From QKMZ01 sp012965515 (lineage in GTDB: Bacteria; Cyanobacteriota; Vampirovibrionia; Obscuribacterales; Obscuribacteraceae), in the NCBI GenBank assembly GCA_937879965.1, contig CALFMP010000021.1:62001-126000 (forward strand): a stretch of 64,000 nucleotides of DNA, written 5' to 3'. The notes beneath the pieces were generated by a model. The model saw nothing but the letters and a program-made list of their open reading frames with translations, did no database searches and was not told where the DNA came from. Below are positions 27,801 through 36,355 of this stretch, one piece after another. The first letter of the stretch is position 1. Each line of letters opens with the position of its first letter. The position numbers were made by a program, and so were the translations under genes.

Positions 27801-29009
27801 TGCTGCTGCCTGGGCGATATCTGGTTGCTGCGGAATAGCCGGCTGTTGTCCTGATGCCGGAGCAGTGTTGTCGAACTTTCTAAATGTACCTGTGTCTTCC
27901 ACCGCCTTAAAGCCCGTCATGGACTGGCGCGGCGATTGTCCGAGCGGAGCCGGGCGAGGCATATCGATAGGCTGTGGTGTCACCTGTGGTGCAATATCGA
28001 ATGCCGGCGTCGGCTGAGGGAAGTCCGGAACTTGCACTGGTGCGTCGGGATTGAGAAAAGAGGCCGCAGCCTGATCCATGCTGCCGGGCGCTGTCCATTG
28101 CGAAGGCTGGTTAGGGAAAGGAATCTCTTGCGCCGGTGGCTGCCAGGCATCTGGCATTGCCGCAGCTTCAGGCACTTGCGGATCAACCCACTGAGTCGGG
28201 TCCGACCAGCCGCTGCCGGCTTCTACACCAGCTTGCGGTGTGACGTCTTCATACTTCATTGGAGCCGGAGGCTGAACCTGAACGGGAGCCACTCCTCCGT
28301 CCGTTTGACCTTCGTTGGCGGCAATGGCAGGGTCTCCGCCAATTGGCTGGAAGCAGGTCTTCATCAGTACTTTGTTTTTGTCTTCCTGGCGCCCTTCCGG
28401 AGCGAAAAGTAAGTGGCAGACATTGCCGATGTCGAGCACATTCTTGCCTGGTCCGGCTTGAGCTATGGACACCCCTAAAGCCGCAAGCAAAGCTTGAGCA
28501 GGCTCTTGCGCACCGGTGGTGTCACCGGCGGCCAGCGTGCGTCGAGAGCCACCCTGGCTGTACTGCGTAGTCGCCATGGTTTCGAGCACCTGGACTTGCT
28601 GAGCATCCAGTGGTTGCGGTGTCGTGGCTGCTACATATAAAAAGTCTCTGCCGTCCAAAATAGCTTTTCTGGCTTTCTCCAACATCAACTGTTCGAGAAA
28701 GCGCAAGTCGAATGCACTGGCTGTGATGTTCACTGCCAACGGCTTGCCATCAGTCATGCTGACGACAACGGACATATCTTTGACGCGGTAAGTCTCGCCT
28801 TCAGTGGCGGCGTCCTTTTTGCTGAACTGAGCCAGCCCCGGCGGCGCGGCGATTGAATCCAGGCAGAAGATAAGCATGCCCGGGGCATAAAGCTTGCTCT
28901 CCTGTATAGCCCATTCTTCGGGCGTCTGGGGCTTATTCGTACCATAGCCGCGCAGGAAACTTTTCAGATCCTGCAGACGAATATGATGTTGTTTGAGCAT
29001 CGAGTTCAT
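24876..29009 (-). CDS. giant coiled-coil protein with proline/glutamate-rich linker, 1377 aa
   Basis: Three parts. Residues 1-230 form a compact mixed domain of unknown type (YAPGMLIFCLDSIAAPPGL, then DGKPLAVNITASAFDLRFLE and a GPGKNVLDIGNVCHLLF motif). Residues about 235-915 are low complexity, rich in Pro, Ala, Glu and Gln, with an 8-residue repeat (QVYAEAEP) near 537-570. Residues about 920-1377 are continuous coiled coil. No signal peptide or membrane segment is visible, so it is probably cytoplasmic. It is the last of three adjacent coiled-coil genes, 14 bases after the second. A cytoskeletal or scaffold role is a guess from shape only. Confidence 0.85.
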   Translation of the reverse strand: MNSMLKQHHIRLQDLKSFLRGYGTNKPQTPEEWAIQESKLYAPGMLIFCLDSIAAPPGLAQFSKKDAATEGETYRVKDMSVVVSMTDGKPLAVNITASAFDLRFLEQLMLEKARKAILDGRDFLYVAATTPQPLDAQQVQVLETMATTQYSQGGSRRTLAAGDTTGAQEPAQALLAALGVSIAQAGPGKNVLDIGNVCHLLFAPEGRQEDKNKVLMKTCFQPIGGDPAIAANEGQTDGGVAPVQVQPPAPMKYEDVTPQAGVEAGSGWSDPTQWVDPQVPEAAAMPDAWQPPAQEIPFPNQPSQWTAPGSMDQAAASFLNPDAPVQVPDFPQPTPAFDIAPQVTPQPIDMPRPAPLGQSPRQSMTGFKAVEDTGTFRKFDNTAPASGQQPAIPQQPDIAQAAAAAFAASAAGNDPAHATPPAVENIEQPWMPVGTPAQPFLPPPVKGSGQPQQIRPQAIRPQTGGDPVAFQVETGIYQQFGAPPKKPEAPAPAPAPEPVAEAPAPVFEAPPAETYAEYTEAQAEAQPAEPYGEPTPQMAEPQVYAEAEPQVYAEAEPQVYAEAEPQVYAEAEPVAYAQPAEVAEEAAPAVDESNLSLFDRLNLKLSKVKQSPGGAPAQPTAAPATPSAAAGQVQESAELFGWETPEDVPESGATPLFPLQQEEQSPDEWQSWDTPTASEVLPESAQQQDAGLAEALSGLLESQSTYEEPAAYASNTTASDFASADAQQVSYESGFVPDQETPPGWAEFQESFKTQPSVGDEQTAAAEIAAPAETAADDGWEQPSVPEVYETPVAEVATEAVAEVVEAAAPEPAPIPAAPVVPPAISASNPFLAPLAPPTPPAPPIPEPEVAPEPVAEEAAAAAEAVAEPAAAELVAEAAPVEAAAAVEEAVAIVEEAPVAEEPPAEPEPPPAPKAPRKPTAEEQAAVAAEMASFQKKLEQQLAKAAKKLNSRVEDIKAAVAAEMERLANESAESDKVAEASLAETGTRFTKQLENITEDVRLKISDAAANGRYTIKQLLTTSHSQIEEERNLRYEELREASKQFRTDTEALSRNLEREMQDTVNKRTQEVGQMVDAVINKLKETGDGFVNMVELRFQRFKERMGEETNTVTALLDRSVNSMMDELEGTNEKSSDKLKSAKSDFEQTINYQVRTAELTLSRKSRQHLTLTLLPKLNERKEILRAMSTEMCHRFSEESTLQVNAQMQGLEASLNAAKGQLHNLVTECLSNIDSVGRNQQAGLEEIFKEASGHIEKCTQEVTSTLATTEKQIQETEQICKKLAETSSVDADPQLTEVRNTAHTKVLQIKQQATSGLITTIDSGCDRLEQVSQQVQQDLTNMRTQYSQGARLASDNGLASMRDAIQEALAAIQAAREKYME
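27302..27399 (-). repeat. in-frame 24-base tandem repeat
   Basis: About four copies of a 24-base unit encode QVYAEAEP within the linker of the 1377-aa protein. The copies differ mostly at third codon positions, so the repeat has been kept at protein level. Confidence 0.8.
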
Positions 29010-29023
29010 GTGCGAAGGCTTTC

Positions 29024-30445
29024 CTATTGGTTCTCACGTTTTACGCGTCGGACGCGCGCCGATTCCTGACCGGGGTCGGGAGTGGCTGGGGCAGCAGCAG
29101 GTTGTGGTTGAGGGGTTTTGCCAGCGGCGATCTCAATTTCATCGAGTGCCTCTTTCTTATATTGAGCCAGTTGGGTGAGGAAGTTTCCGATAGCTCGTTG
29201 CAGCTCATCGGCGACTGCTTGAGCGTCTGCCGTCATCTTGGTCTTCAAGTTTTCGCCCATGGTGACGACTTCGCTTTCTGTGTCCTGCACGATAGTCTGG
29301 ACGCGATTGAGCGATTCGTCTTTGAGCGTCAAAAGCTTGCCTTCAAATGTATCTCTGATTGTGTTGAGTTCATTTTGAATGGTGGCAAAAATAGAATCTT
29401 TCTCGGTCTCCAGCTGTTCGCGCGACGTCATCGTCTGCTTCATCTTTTCGTCGAGGCGCTTGTTGAATTCAATCATTTGCCGGTCGACATCATTGCGAAT
29501 TTGTTCGCACTTCGCCTTGAGAGCTTCCTGCGCTTCTCCTGAAGCAACGACTAGAGCAGTCGAGAGTTCTCTGGTTTCCTCGTTCAATCTCATCGTGTTG
29601 GCATCGTGCGTGCGACCCAAACCTTCAGTCACGGTTATCAGGGAATTCTTGAGCGTTTCAGCGTGCTCTGCTGAGGTTTTCTCAAAATCACCCTTGAGAT
29701 TTTGTTCGGTCTCTTTGCCCCGTGAATCAATCTCTCCAAGCACTCTTTCCATGTCGCCGTCGAGCGCTTGTTCTGCCGCTTGTGATGCAGTTTCCAGCGT
29801 TTTGAACTGATTCTGACCTTCGGCTTGCAGTTTTTGCATTTGCTGCGAGAATTGCGTGTCGATGCCGGAAGCTCTCTGCATGTATGTTTTGAAAAGAGCG
29901 CCACTAAATTGTTTTTCGTCGCCTCTCGATTCCCAGAGACAATGGTCCAATTTCTGCTGCAGAGAATTCATCACGAATGTGCCATGCGCTTTCAAATGTT
30001 TCGAAGCCGCATTGTCTTGCTTCTCAATCTCCAGCTGCGACTCTTCGACGGATGCTTCGAATTCGTCTGTCGCTGTTTCTGAAATGAAATTGACCGATGC
30101 TTCATGCGCGCGCTTCAACTCAACTATTGTTCCGCGCAGTTTGTCGGCAACAAGCTTGAGCTCGCCGTTCAAGTCCTGAACGTGCTTTTCGGTTTCCGCA
30201 ATTTCAACTTGCATGGAGTCTTTGATGCGCTGGACAGTGGCGTCCATTACTTTGCGCAAGTCTGCCTCGAACTCGGAAAAGCGCTCCTCTACCTTGCCGA
30301 CCGCTTTTTCTTCGTCACTGCGCCTTTCTTCAGCATGACCATCAACAAGCTGTTTGAGCTTTGCTTTCAGTTCGGCTTCGAGCTCCGTCATCGACTTGGA
30401 GCCGCCGTCGTAAACTTCTTGCAGATTCTTGCCGCCGAATGTCAT
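29024..30445 (-). CDS. coiled-coil protein, 473 aa
   Basis: Almost the whole length (residues about 15-430) is heptad-type coiled coil rich in Glu, Lys and Gln (for example MTELEAELKAKLKQLVDG). The tail is Pro/Ala-rich and ends in a basic RVRRVKRENQ. No membrane segment, signal peptide or enzymatic motif. It is the middle gene of three coiled-coil genes. It resembles its neighbours in composition rather than in recognisable domains. Confidence 0.85.
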   Translation of the reverse strand: MTFGGKNLQEVYDGGSKSMTELEAELKAKLKQLVDGHAEERRSDEEKAVGKVEERFSEFEADLRKVMDATVQRIKDSMQVEIAETEKHVQDLNGELKLVADKLRGTIVELKRAHEASVNFISETATDEFEASVEESQLEIEKQDNAASKHLKAHGTFVMNSLQQKLDHCLWESRGDEKQFSGALFKTYMQRASGIDTQFSQQMQKLQAEGQNQFKTLETASQAAEQALDGDMERVLGEIDSRGKETEQNLKGDFEKTSAEHAETLKNSLITVTEGLGRTHDANTMRLNEETRELSTALVVASGEAQEALKAKCEQIRNDVDRQMIEFNKRLDEKMKQTMTSREQLETEKDSIFATIQNELNTIRDTFEGKLLTLKDESLNRVQTIVQDTESEVVTMGENLKTKMTADAQAVADELQRAIGNFLTQLAQYKKEALDEIEIAAGKTPQPQPAAAPATPDPGQESARVRRVKRENQ

Positions 30446-30499
30446 CTATCACTCCTTACTTCTTTATCGCAAAATCTCTTACTTTTCGCCTGCTTGTAT

Positions 30500-31909
30500 C
30501 TAGTCGTCACCTTCCAGAGAGAGCATGGCGCTGCGATAAGCTTTCACTGCCAGAGCCGCCGCTTTTCCGCGTTCGGAAATCTGCGGCAATTCTATATTCA
30601 AGTCGGATAAACCATTGTTGAAGTTGCGGGTCACGCGATCCATTTCCTGATTCATCGACTTCACTTGTTTTTCCATCGCCTCAATTGCGGCGTTTCTTAT
30701 ATTCTCGATGCGCTCGTGATACCCTGCGCTCGAGCGTGAGTACTCGGTCTCAATTTGTTCGACGTGGCGCTGGAATGATTTGATCACTTCATCGCCTCTG
30801 GCTTGCAGGCGCGATGAGAGCAAGGTTCTCAATTCAGTCGTCGCTTGCGGTTTGCTGCCTGAAGTCAGATTGCCCTCTTGCGCCAGGGCTGATTCATAAC
30901 GTGAAAACAGTCTGTCCATGCGGTCGAAGTACTTTTTCTCGAGTCGCTTGAGCGAGCTGTAAAACAGCTTGTGGCTGGCGGCGATCTTTGTAGACGCGTC
31001 TGCGGAAATATGCTCGATTTCTTCGCGCACTTCTTGAGCTTTGCGGTCGAGCTTCGTTCTGTGAACGCCCTCTTGCACTTCCCTGTCCGACTTGAGTTGT
31101 TCGGCAAACGATGACTGAATTTCTTCCAGTGCGAGGCTGTACTCTTTCAAATGAGCAAAGAGACGATCGCGTCCTTTCTCTGCGGCGGCGTCGATTTTCT
31201 GGCGCCCTTCATGGGCTTTGTCTTTGAGGTCGTCACCAGCTGCCGTGACGGCATCGGTAAGACTGGTCATCACCGTTTGAATTTTGGTCTCGAACTTGCG
31301 ATTGTGCTCGTCCAGCTTATCTTCGACTGCGTGCTTCGATTCTTCAACCACAGTAGAAATGCTGCGGTCGAATTCTTCGGCGCGCTCCGAGATGACCTTT
31401 TCCAGACCAGACTCGGATTCCTCTATCTTGTCCTTACTGGCGCGCCCGATTTCTTTCACCACTTCCAATCTTGCATCGACGATTTCGTGCAAAATCGGTT
31501 TCGGCTCGCTCATGTAGGCTTTGAGCTCTGCTACCTGCTCTTCCACGAGCCTGTTGATAGAATCGGTCGCCTGTTGGGCTTTTGCGTTAACTTGTTGGCG
31601 TATTTCTTTTGCTGTGGCGGTCAAGGTTTCGAGCTCAGTGCGCTCAAATTCCATCAACCGCTCGATAAACTCTTCTTTTTTGCTGGAAAGGTCGTCTACG
31701 TGACCGTCCAAGAGATTGCCGGATTGCTCGAAAAACTTCTTCAGGCGCCCGGCCAGAGCCTTCTCCAGTCCTTCGGAGTGCTCTTTGACTTGCGAAAGGC
31801 AGTCGCCGACTGTTGCTTCCAGCTCTTTGCTGGCTTTGTCCAGAGCCTCGATCATCAAATGCGCGGCAGAGCCAAAGTTTTCGGACTTGCCGGCCTCTTC
31901 GCTAGACAT
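30500..31909 (-). CDS. coiled-coil protein, 469 aa, first gene of the trio
   Basis: Coiled coil from about residue 20 to 440 with an acidic end (AMLSLEGDD). It starts MSSEEAGKSENFGSAAHLMI, without signal peptide. The repeated pattern of short charged helices (AEEFDRSISTVVEESKHAVE) recalls the signalling coils of chemoreceptors but lacks the conserved receptor hairpin tip, so I do not call it one. It lies 54 bases upstream of the second coiled-coil gene. The promoter must lie in 31910-32204. Confidence 0.85.
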   Translation of the reverse strand: MSSEEAGKSENFGSAAHLMIEALDKASKELEATVGDCLSQVKEHSEGLEKALAGRLKKFFEQSGNLLDGHVDDLSSKKEEFIERLMEFERTELETLTATAKEIRQQVNAKAQQATDSINRLVEEQVAELKAYMSEPKPILHEIVDARLEVVKEIGRASKDKIEESESGLEKVISERAEEFDRSISTVVEESKHAVEDKLDEHNRKFETKIQTVMTSLTDAVTAAGDDLKDKAHEGRQKIDAAAEKGRDRLFAHLKEYSLALEEIQSSFAEQLKSDREVQEGVHRTKLDRKAQEVREEIEHISADASTKIAASHKLFYSSLKRLEKKYFDRMDRLFSRYESALAQEGNLTSGSKPQATTELRTLLSSRLQARGDEVIKSFQRHVEQIETEYSRSSAGYHERIENIRNAAIEAMEKQVKSMNQEMDRVTRNFNNGLSDLNIELPQISERGKAAALAVKAYRSAMLSLEGDD

Positions 31910-32013
31910 GCATGCTCCTTCCCTAAAGGATTTCCAAGGGCTTACCCGCCCAAACGCCTACAAGGTTATGCCCCCTTTGAAAAATGACTAAGCATTTCTA
32001 TAAACAAAGCTAT

Positions 32014-32035
32014 GGCTGATAATTTCAGCCTTTTT
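32014..32035 (+). terminator. rho-independent terminator in a divergent intergenic region
   Basis: GGCTGA, loop TAATT, TCAGCC, then TTTTT: a perfect 6-bp stem and T-run on the plus strand. No plus-strand gene precedes it, so it would end an antisense transcript or act as a leader attenuator 170 bases before the 371-aa gene. Confidence 0.55.
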
Positions 32036-32204
32036 AGGGCAGGGGACCCAGCTCTTTAATATAACCGCTTGGCTGAACCGCTGCGTTCAACTGGCCTGAC
32101 GGGACACGTATTTTCACAACCTATCGCCACAGTTCGACCACCGGTTCTCAAGACACTTGCGTTGTGGTTGTTTCTGACCACCCAGTTTCTTTAGGAGGAC
32201 GACT

Positions 32205-33320
32205 ATGTCCGTATACAGGCTGATAATCGAGCGGACTGGGGAAGCCGCGCGCATGATGAACCCCGAGGTGTCTCTCGCTGCCAGGCACGCCGCGGAGAAA
32301 GCATTCGATGATGTTTTGAATGTAGTGAAAGGCGGCGAGGGCTTGAAAAACTTGACCACGTGGCCGGAAGCGATTGCTCAATCGACCCGACAGGGCGAAC
32401 TCGCTCTAGCTGAGGCGAAGCATCATTTTGCCCAGCAAAGAAAGCTCATGCCTGGTCTACTGGATGAAACGCCCGGCGCAGCCAAGCATCTGCAAAGGGT
32501 GGACCGACAGTCAGAGTTGATAACAACACTCGACAACGTGGGAATTCGTGCGGCAAACCCATTCAAAGTGCGCGCTTCCCAGCGGCCGAGTTGGTACGAA
32601 GAATCGCCGATTGACTTCTCCGGCACTCGATTTCATTTCCTGGATATGAAGCCTGATCACTTCTACAAGTTCAGCCTCCACAAGCCCAACGACACTTTGG
32701 TTTCCTTTGAGAAGCTTCCGGATGAACTCTCCCAAGTGCTCACTCGTGATTCGCGAGTGACGATGCAATACCTTTATTCACGTCCGGGCGCAATTTCTCC
32801 GCACATTCATGACGCCGGACCAATGCGCACAGTCACAGCCGATCAGTTGAAATTACTTCTCTCAAGGGGCAATTCACCTGAGCTGACCACGCAAGCATTT
32901 CTTGCCGATCGCACTGCTCCTGCAGCTTTCAATCTGCATGTGAGAACACCCGGCGAATTCACGACCTATCACTTCGATCGCGCACTTTCTATGTCGCGAA
33001 GTTTGAAGCCGACAGCAGTGGATGACACCATTCAAAAGAGTCAAACTCTGGTCGAAGGGATTCAGACTCGCAACCTAGAAAGTTATGAACGGCTTTTTGA
33101 AGCCGGCAGAAAAGTCGACATCCCATATGAGTGGGCGTTTGGAAGAGAAGCGCTCCAGGCATCAAAGGTAAAACCCGCTCAAAAGTTTGACCCGATAGCT
33201 TCGTTCGACAGTAGCGGATATCACGGCGTGCCGGTTGGCTCTACCGCAAAACTTTCAGAGGCACCACTACAGCCATTCAATCGAGGCGGCTTCGCGGAAG
33301 TGCCATTGAAGAAGCCTTAG
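32205..33320 (+). CDS. hypothetical protein, 371 aa
   Basis: Soluble protein without signal peptide or membrane segment; no family recognised. The start is firm: AGGAGG lies 7-8 bases before the ATG. The N-terminal third is helical (AARHAAEKAFDDVLNVVKGG). The middle has mixed beta character with several His residues (ISPHIHDAGP). The tail is Gly/Pro-rich. It is divergent from the coiled-coil operon and its stop lies one base from the stop of lpdA. Possibly functionally linked to the coiled-coil genes through the shared regulatory region, but this is only positional. Confidence 0.75.
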   Translation: MSVYRLIIERTGEAARMMNPEVSLAARHAAEKAFDDVLNVVKGGEGLKNLTTWPEAIAQSTRQGELALAEAKHHFAQQRKLMPGLLDETPGAAKHLQRVDRQSELITTLDNVGIRAANPFKVRASQRPSWYEESPIDFSGTRFHFLDMKPDHFYKFSLHKPNDTLVSFEKLPDELSQVLTRDSRVTMQYLYSRPGAISPHIHDAGPMRTVTADQLKLLLSRGNSPELTTQAFLADRTAPAAFNLHVRTPGEFTTYHFDRALSMSRSLKPTAVDDTIQKSQTLVEGIQTRNLESYERLFEAGRKVDIPYEWAFGREALQASKVKPAQKFDPIASFDSSGYHGVPVGSTAKLSEAPLQPFNRGGFAEVPLKKP

Positions 33321-33321
33321 C

Positions 33322-34779
33322 TTACTTGCCGGCTTTTTCCATGTCGCGTGCGGCTTTGCGCTCCAAGCGGCTCATCGCTGCCATAGAAGCTTCCATGACC
33401 GTTTCCGACAACGTCGGGTGCGGGTGGATAGAGACGATCAGGTCTTCGAGCACGGCGCCCATTTCGATGGCGACGACTGCTTCAGCGATCAGCTCACCGG
33501 CGCGTGGTCCGACCATGCCGACGCCCAATACCTGCGTCGTTTCAGGATCGAAGATGACCTTTGTTTGACCGATTGGTTCTGCAAGGGTCATTGCGCGACC
33601 GGATGCCGACCACGGGAATTTAGCAGCGCCGATTTCTTTGCCTTGTGCTTTTGCTTCTGTTTCGGTGATGCCCGCCCAAGCGATTTCGGGCTCTGTGAAA
33701 ACAACAGCAGGGATGGCGCGATTGTCGAATGATGATGGGCGTCCAGCCAGAACTTCCGCTGCCACCATGCCTTGACGCATCGCTCTGTGTGCCAGCATCG
33801 GTTGTCCGCTCACGTCACCGATAGCGAGAATTCTCTTGTCGGACGTGCGGCATTGCGCGTCGATAGTGACGAATCCTTGCGCGTCGATGGTGACTTGTGT
33901 GTTTTCCAGCCCGATGTTGTCCGAGTTGGGGCGTCTGCCGACCGCAATCAAGACTTTCTCGAAGGTCATTTTTTCGGGAACGTCTTTGCCTTCGAGCGTT
34001 ACTTCAACGCCGTTTTTGACTTCTTCCAAGCTCAGTACTTTGGTCGAAAGGAAGATGTTCTTGAACTTGCCGGAAAGGTGGGTGGCCAGCGGCTTGACCA
34101 GGTCGCGGTCGACGCCGGGCAGAAGTCCGTCAGTCATTTCAACAACAGTGACTTCAGCTCCAAGAGCATCATATACGGTGCCCATTTCCAAACCTATATA
34201 TCCGCCGCCTACGACGAGCAGGGATTTGGGAACTGTTTCCAGTGCGAGTGCGCCTGTCGAATCGACAATGCGCGAGGAGTTTTGATCTTTCTCGCTCTTG
34301 AACAATTTGGGGATAACCGTCGGTCTGGAACCTGTAGCAAGAATGCAGTGCTTGAACTTGATGCGCATGGCGCTTTCGCCGGGGCAATCAACGCGCAAGC
34401 TCTTGGAGTCATTGAATTTCGCTTGTCCGTGAACGATTTCCACGCCGCCTGATTTGCACATGCCGACAATGCCTTGTGCAAGTTTGTCGGTGACGGAAAC
34501 CTTCCAGGTGCGGAGTTCTTCGACGTTCAATTTCGGCTCGGCAAAGTGCAGACCGAATTTGCTTGCGCCTTTGGCCGTGTTGATCACTTCTGCCGCATGG
34601 AGCAATGCCTTAGAAGGAATGCAACCCATATGGAGGCAGACGCCGCCCGGCTTGGGCATGGCATCAACAAGAATAGTCTTGATTCCGAGCTCTGCCGCTC
34701 TCAATGCTGCGGTGTATCCGCCTGGTCCCGCGCCGAGAACGACGAGGTCAACCTCTTGCACCATCTCGCCTACAACCAT
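33322..34779 (-). CDS. lpdA: dihydrolipoyl dehydrogenase (E3)
   Basis: 485 aa flavoprotein that reoxidises the dihydrolipoyl groups of E2 with NAD+. FAD-binding GAGPGGYTAALRAAELG is near residue 17. The redox-active disulfide lies in GGVCLHMGCIPSKALL, the NAD fold in LVVGGGYIGLEMG, and the active-site base in HPHPTLSE near the C-terminus. The ATG at 34779 has GGAGG 9 bases upstream inside the end of pdhC. The gap between the genes is 3 bases, so they are translationally close. Last gene of the pdh operon. Confidence 0.97.
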   Translation of the reverse strand: MVVGEMVQEVDLVVLGAGPGGYTAALRAAELGIKTILVDAMPKPGGVCLHMGCIPSKALLHAAEVINTAKGASKFGLHFAEPKLNVEELRTWKVSVTDKLAQGIVGMCKSGGVEIVHGQAKFNDSKSLRVDCPGESAMRIKFKHCILATGSRPTVIPKLFKSEKDQNSSRIVDSTGALALETVPKSLLVVGGGYIGLEMGTVYDALGAEVTVVEMTDGLLPGVDRDLVKPLATHLSGKFKNIFLSTKVLSLEEVKNGVEVTLEGKDVPEKMTFEKVLIAVGRRPNSDNIGLENTQVTIDAQGFVTIDAQCRTSDKRILAIGDVSGQPMLAHRAMRQGMVAAEVLAGRPSSFDNRAIPAVVFTEPEIAWAGITETEAKAQGKEIGAAKFPWSASGRAMTLAEPIGQTKVIFDPETTQVLGVGMVGPRAGELIAEAVVAIEMGAVLEDLIVSIHPHPTLSETVMEASMAAMSRLERKAARDMEKAGK

Positions 34780-34782
34780 TGT

Positions 34783-36207
34783 CTATGCCTCCAGAAGCAG
34801 TGTGAATGGGTCTTCGAGTCTTTCGATGATATGGCGGACAAAATATGCCGCTTCGGCACCATCGGCGATGCGGTGGTCGAAGGACAAAGCCAGCGGCATG
34901 ATCGTGCCGATTTCGATTTTGCCCTGTCTGACTACCGGCTTTTCGGCTGCTCTCGCCATGCCGAGAATCGCGCACTCGGGGTAATTGATCATAGGCGACA
35001 TGCTGGTTCCACCGATGGCACCGATATTGGTGATGGTGAATGTTCCGCCTTGCAGACGATCGAGTTCGATCTTGCCGGTGCGGGTTTTCTCGGCGATGTC
35101 TTTCAATTCGCGTGCCAATTCGATGATTGATTTCTGGTCGACGTTCTTGATTACAGGAACGATCAAACCGCGCTCTGTCGCCACGGCAATACCGATGTTG
35201 TAGTAGTGCTTGAAGACGATTTCGCCGTTCTTCTCGTCGAGGCTGGCGTTGAATTGAGGATATTTTTTGAGACCGCTGACCACAGCTTTTAGTGTCAGAA
35301 CTGTGAGAGTCAAACGTCCACCTTGTTCGTTGACTTTCGGGTCATGCTTGACTCTCAAAGGTTCGAACGAAGTGACGTCGGCTTCGTCAAAGTGCGTCAC
35401 ATGCGGGATGCGCGTCCATGAGATAGTCATGTTTTCCGCAATCTTGCGTCGGATTGATTTGAGCGGCACTCTTTCCGTTGCACCGTATTTGGTGAAGTCC
35501 GGCAAATCTGCTGCGGGCAGTCCGCCACCACCGCCGACATCAAGCGGTTTTCTTTCTCCGCTGCTGTCGCCATACTTGTCCTTCAAAGAGCAAGGCGGGA
35601 CGCCGGTTGCCTTCGCTGGTGCCGAGCTGCTTTGCGCTGTGGTTGCATTGCTTTGAGCGTGAGTGGTTTGCGGACCGGATTGGAAATGTCCTTCCAGCTT
35701 TCCGGCTGCATAACTGCGAACATCTTCATTTAAGACACGTCCGGCAGGACCGGAGCCCGGTACTTGCGTGAGGTCGATTCCCAATTCTCTAGCCAGTCTG
35801 CGAACAGCCGGGGCGGCAGGAACTTTGCCGTTGCCGATGTGATCGCCACCCATGGTACGAGCTTGCGGTGCAACCGCACCGGAGGCTGCCGCAGCCAGCG
35901 CGCCGACTGCATGTTTTTGCTCAGCTTTTGCTTCCGTCTTCGCTTCAGCCGTTGCCGGTGCCTTGGCACCATCGGTGATGAAGGACATCATCACTTGACC
36001 GGTTTTTACTGTTTCTCCGGCTTTGACGTTGACCTTCTCAACTACGCCTGCCACCGGGCATGGTATCTCGACCACTGCCTTGTCTGTTTCGACTTCTAAG
36101 ATAGGTTGGTCTTCTTTGACTGTCTCGCCCTCTTTCACTTTTACGGCGATTACTTCCGCTTCGTGAATACCTTCTCCAAGGTCCGGTAGTTTGAACTCAA
36201 CTGACAT
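34783..36207 (-). CDS. pdhC: dihydrolipoamide acetyltransferase (E2 of pyruvate dehydrogenase)
   Basis: 474 aa. One N-terminal lipoyl domain with the modified lysine in VETDKAVVEIP (Lys43). An Ala/Pro-rich linker, an E3-binding domain at about residues 128-165 (PAVRRLARELGIDLTQVPG), a second linker, then the catalytic domain from about 245, ending with the active-site motif SFDHRIADG. It transfers the acetyl group from the E1 product to CoA and forms the core of the complex. The single lipoyl domain and operon order match Firmicute/cyanobacterial-type complexes. Lipoylation would need LipA, encoded nearby. Confidence 0.96.
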   Translation of the reverse strand: MSVEFKLPDLGEGIHEAEVIAVKVKEGETVKEDQPILEVETDKAVVEIPCPVAGVVEKVNVKAGETVKTGQVMMSFITDGAKAPATAEAKTEAKAEQKHAVGALAAAASGAVAPQARTMGGDHIGNGKVPAAPAVRRLARELGIDLTQVPGSGPAGRVLNEDVRSYAAGKLEGHFQSGPQTTHAQSNATTAQSSSAPAKATGVPPCSLKDKYGDSSGERKPLDVGGGGGLPAADLPDFTKYGATERVPLKSIRRKIAENMTISWTRIPHVTHFDEADVTSFEPLRVKHDPKVNEQGGRLTLTVLTLKAVVSGLKKYPQFNASLDEKNGEIVFKHYYNIGIAVATERGLIVPVIKNVDQKSIIELARELKDIAEKTRTGKIELDRLQGGTFTITNIGAIGGTSMSPMINYPECAILGMARAAEKPVVRQGKIEIGTIMPLALSFDHRIADGAEAAYFVRHIIERLEDPFTLLLEA

Positions 36208-36323
36208 TTAGCTTTGTCCTTTTCTTGGTTGACTTTCGAATAACTGGGTTGAAACTGCTTTTCGCCAAATACTGGTTTCGGAAAATTTCGAACTGCTTAG
36301 TGAGCAACACTCAAAATCGAAAA

Positions 36324-36342
36324 GGGCGCATCCAATGCGCCC
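36324..36342. repeat. palindrome in the pdhB-pdhC gap
   Basis: GGGCGCATCCAATGCGCCC, 8-bp arms around CCA. It lies in the 148-base gap between pdhB and pdhC and could form a hairpin in the polycistronic mRNA. Confidence 0.85.
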
Positions 36343-36355
36343 CTGCGAAAGCCCG

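Noticed and set aside
30500..31909. Chemoreceptor signalling domain
   Set aside because: Coiled coil only; the highly conserved receptor tip sequence is absent.
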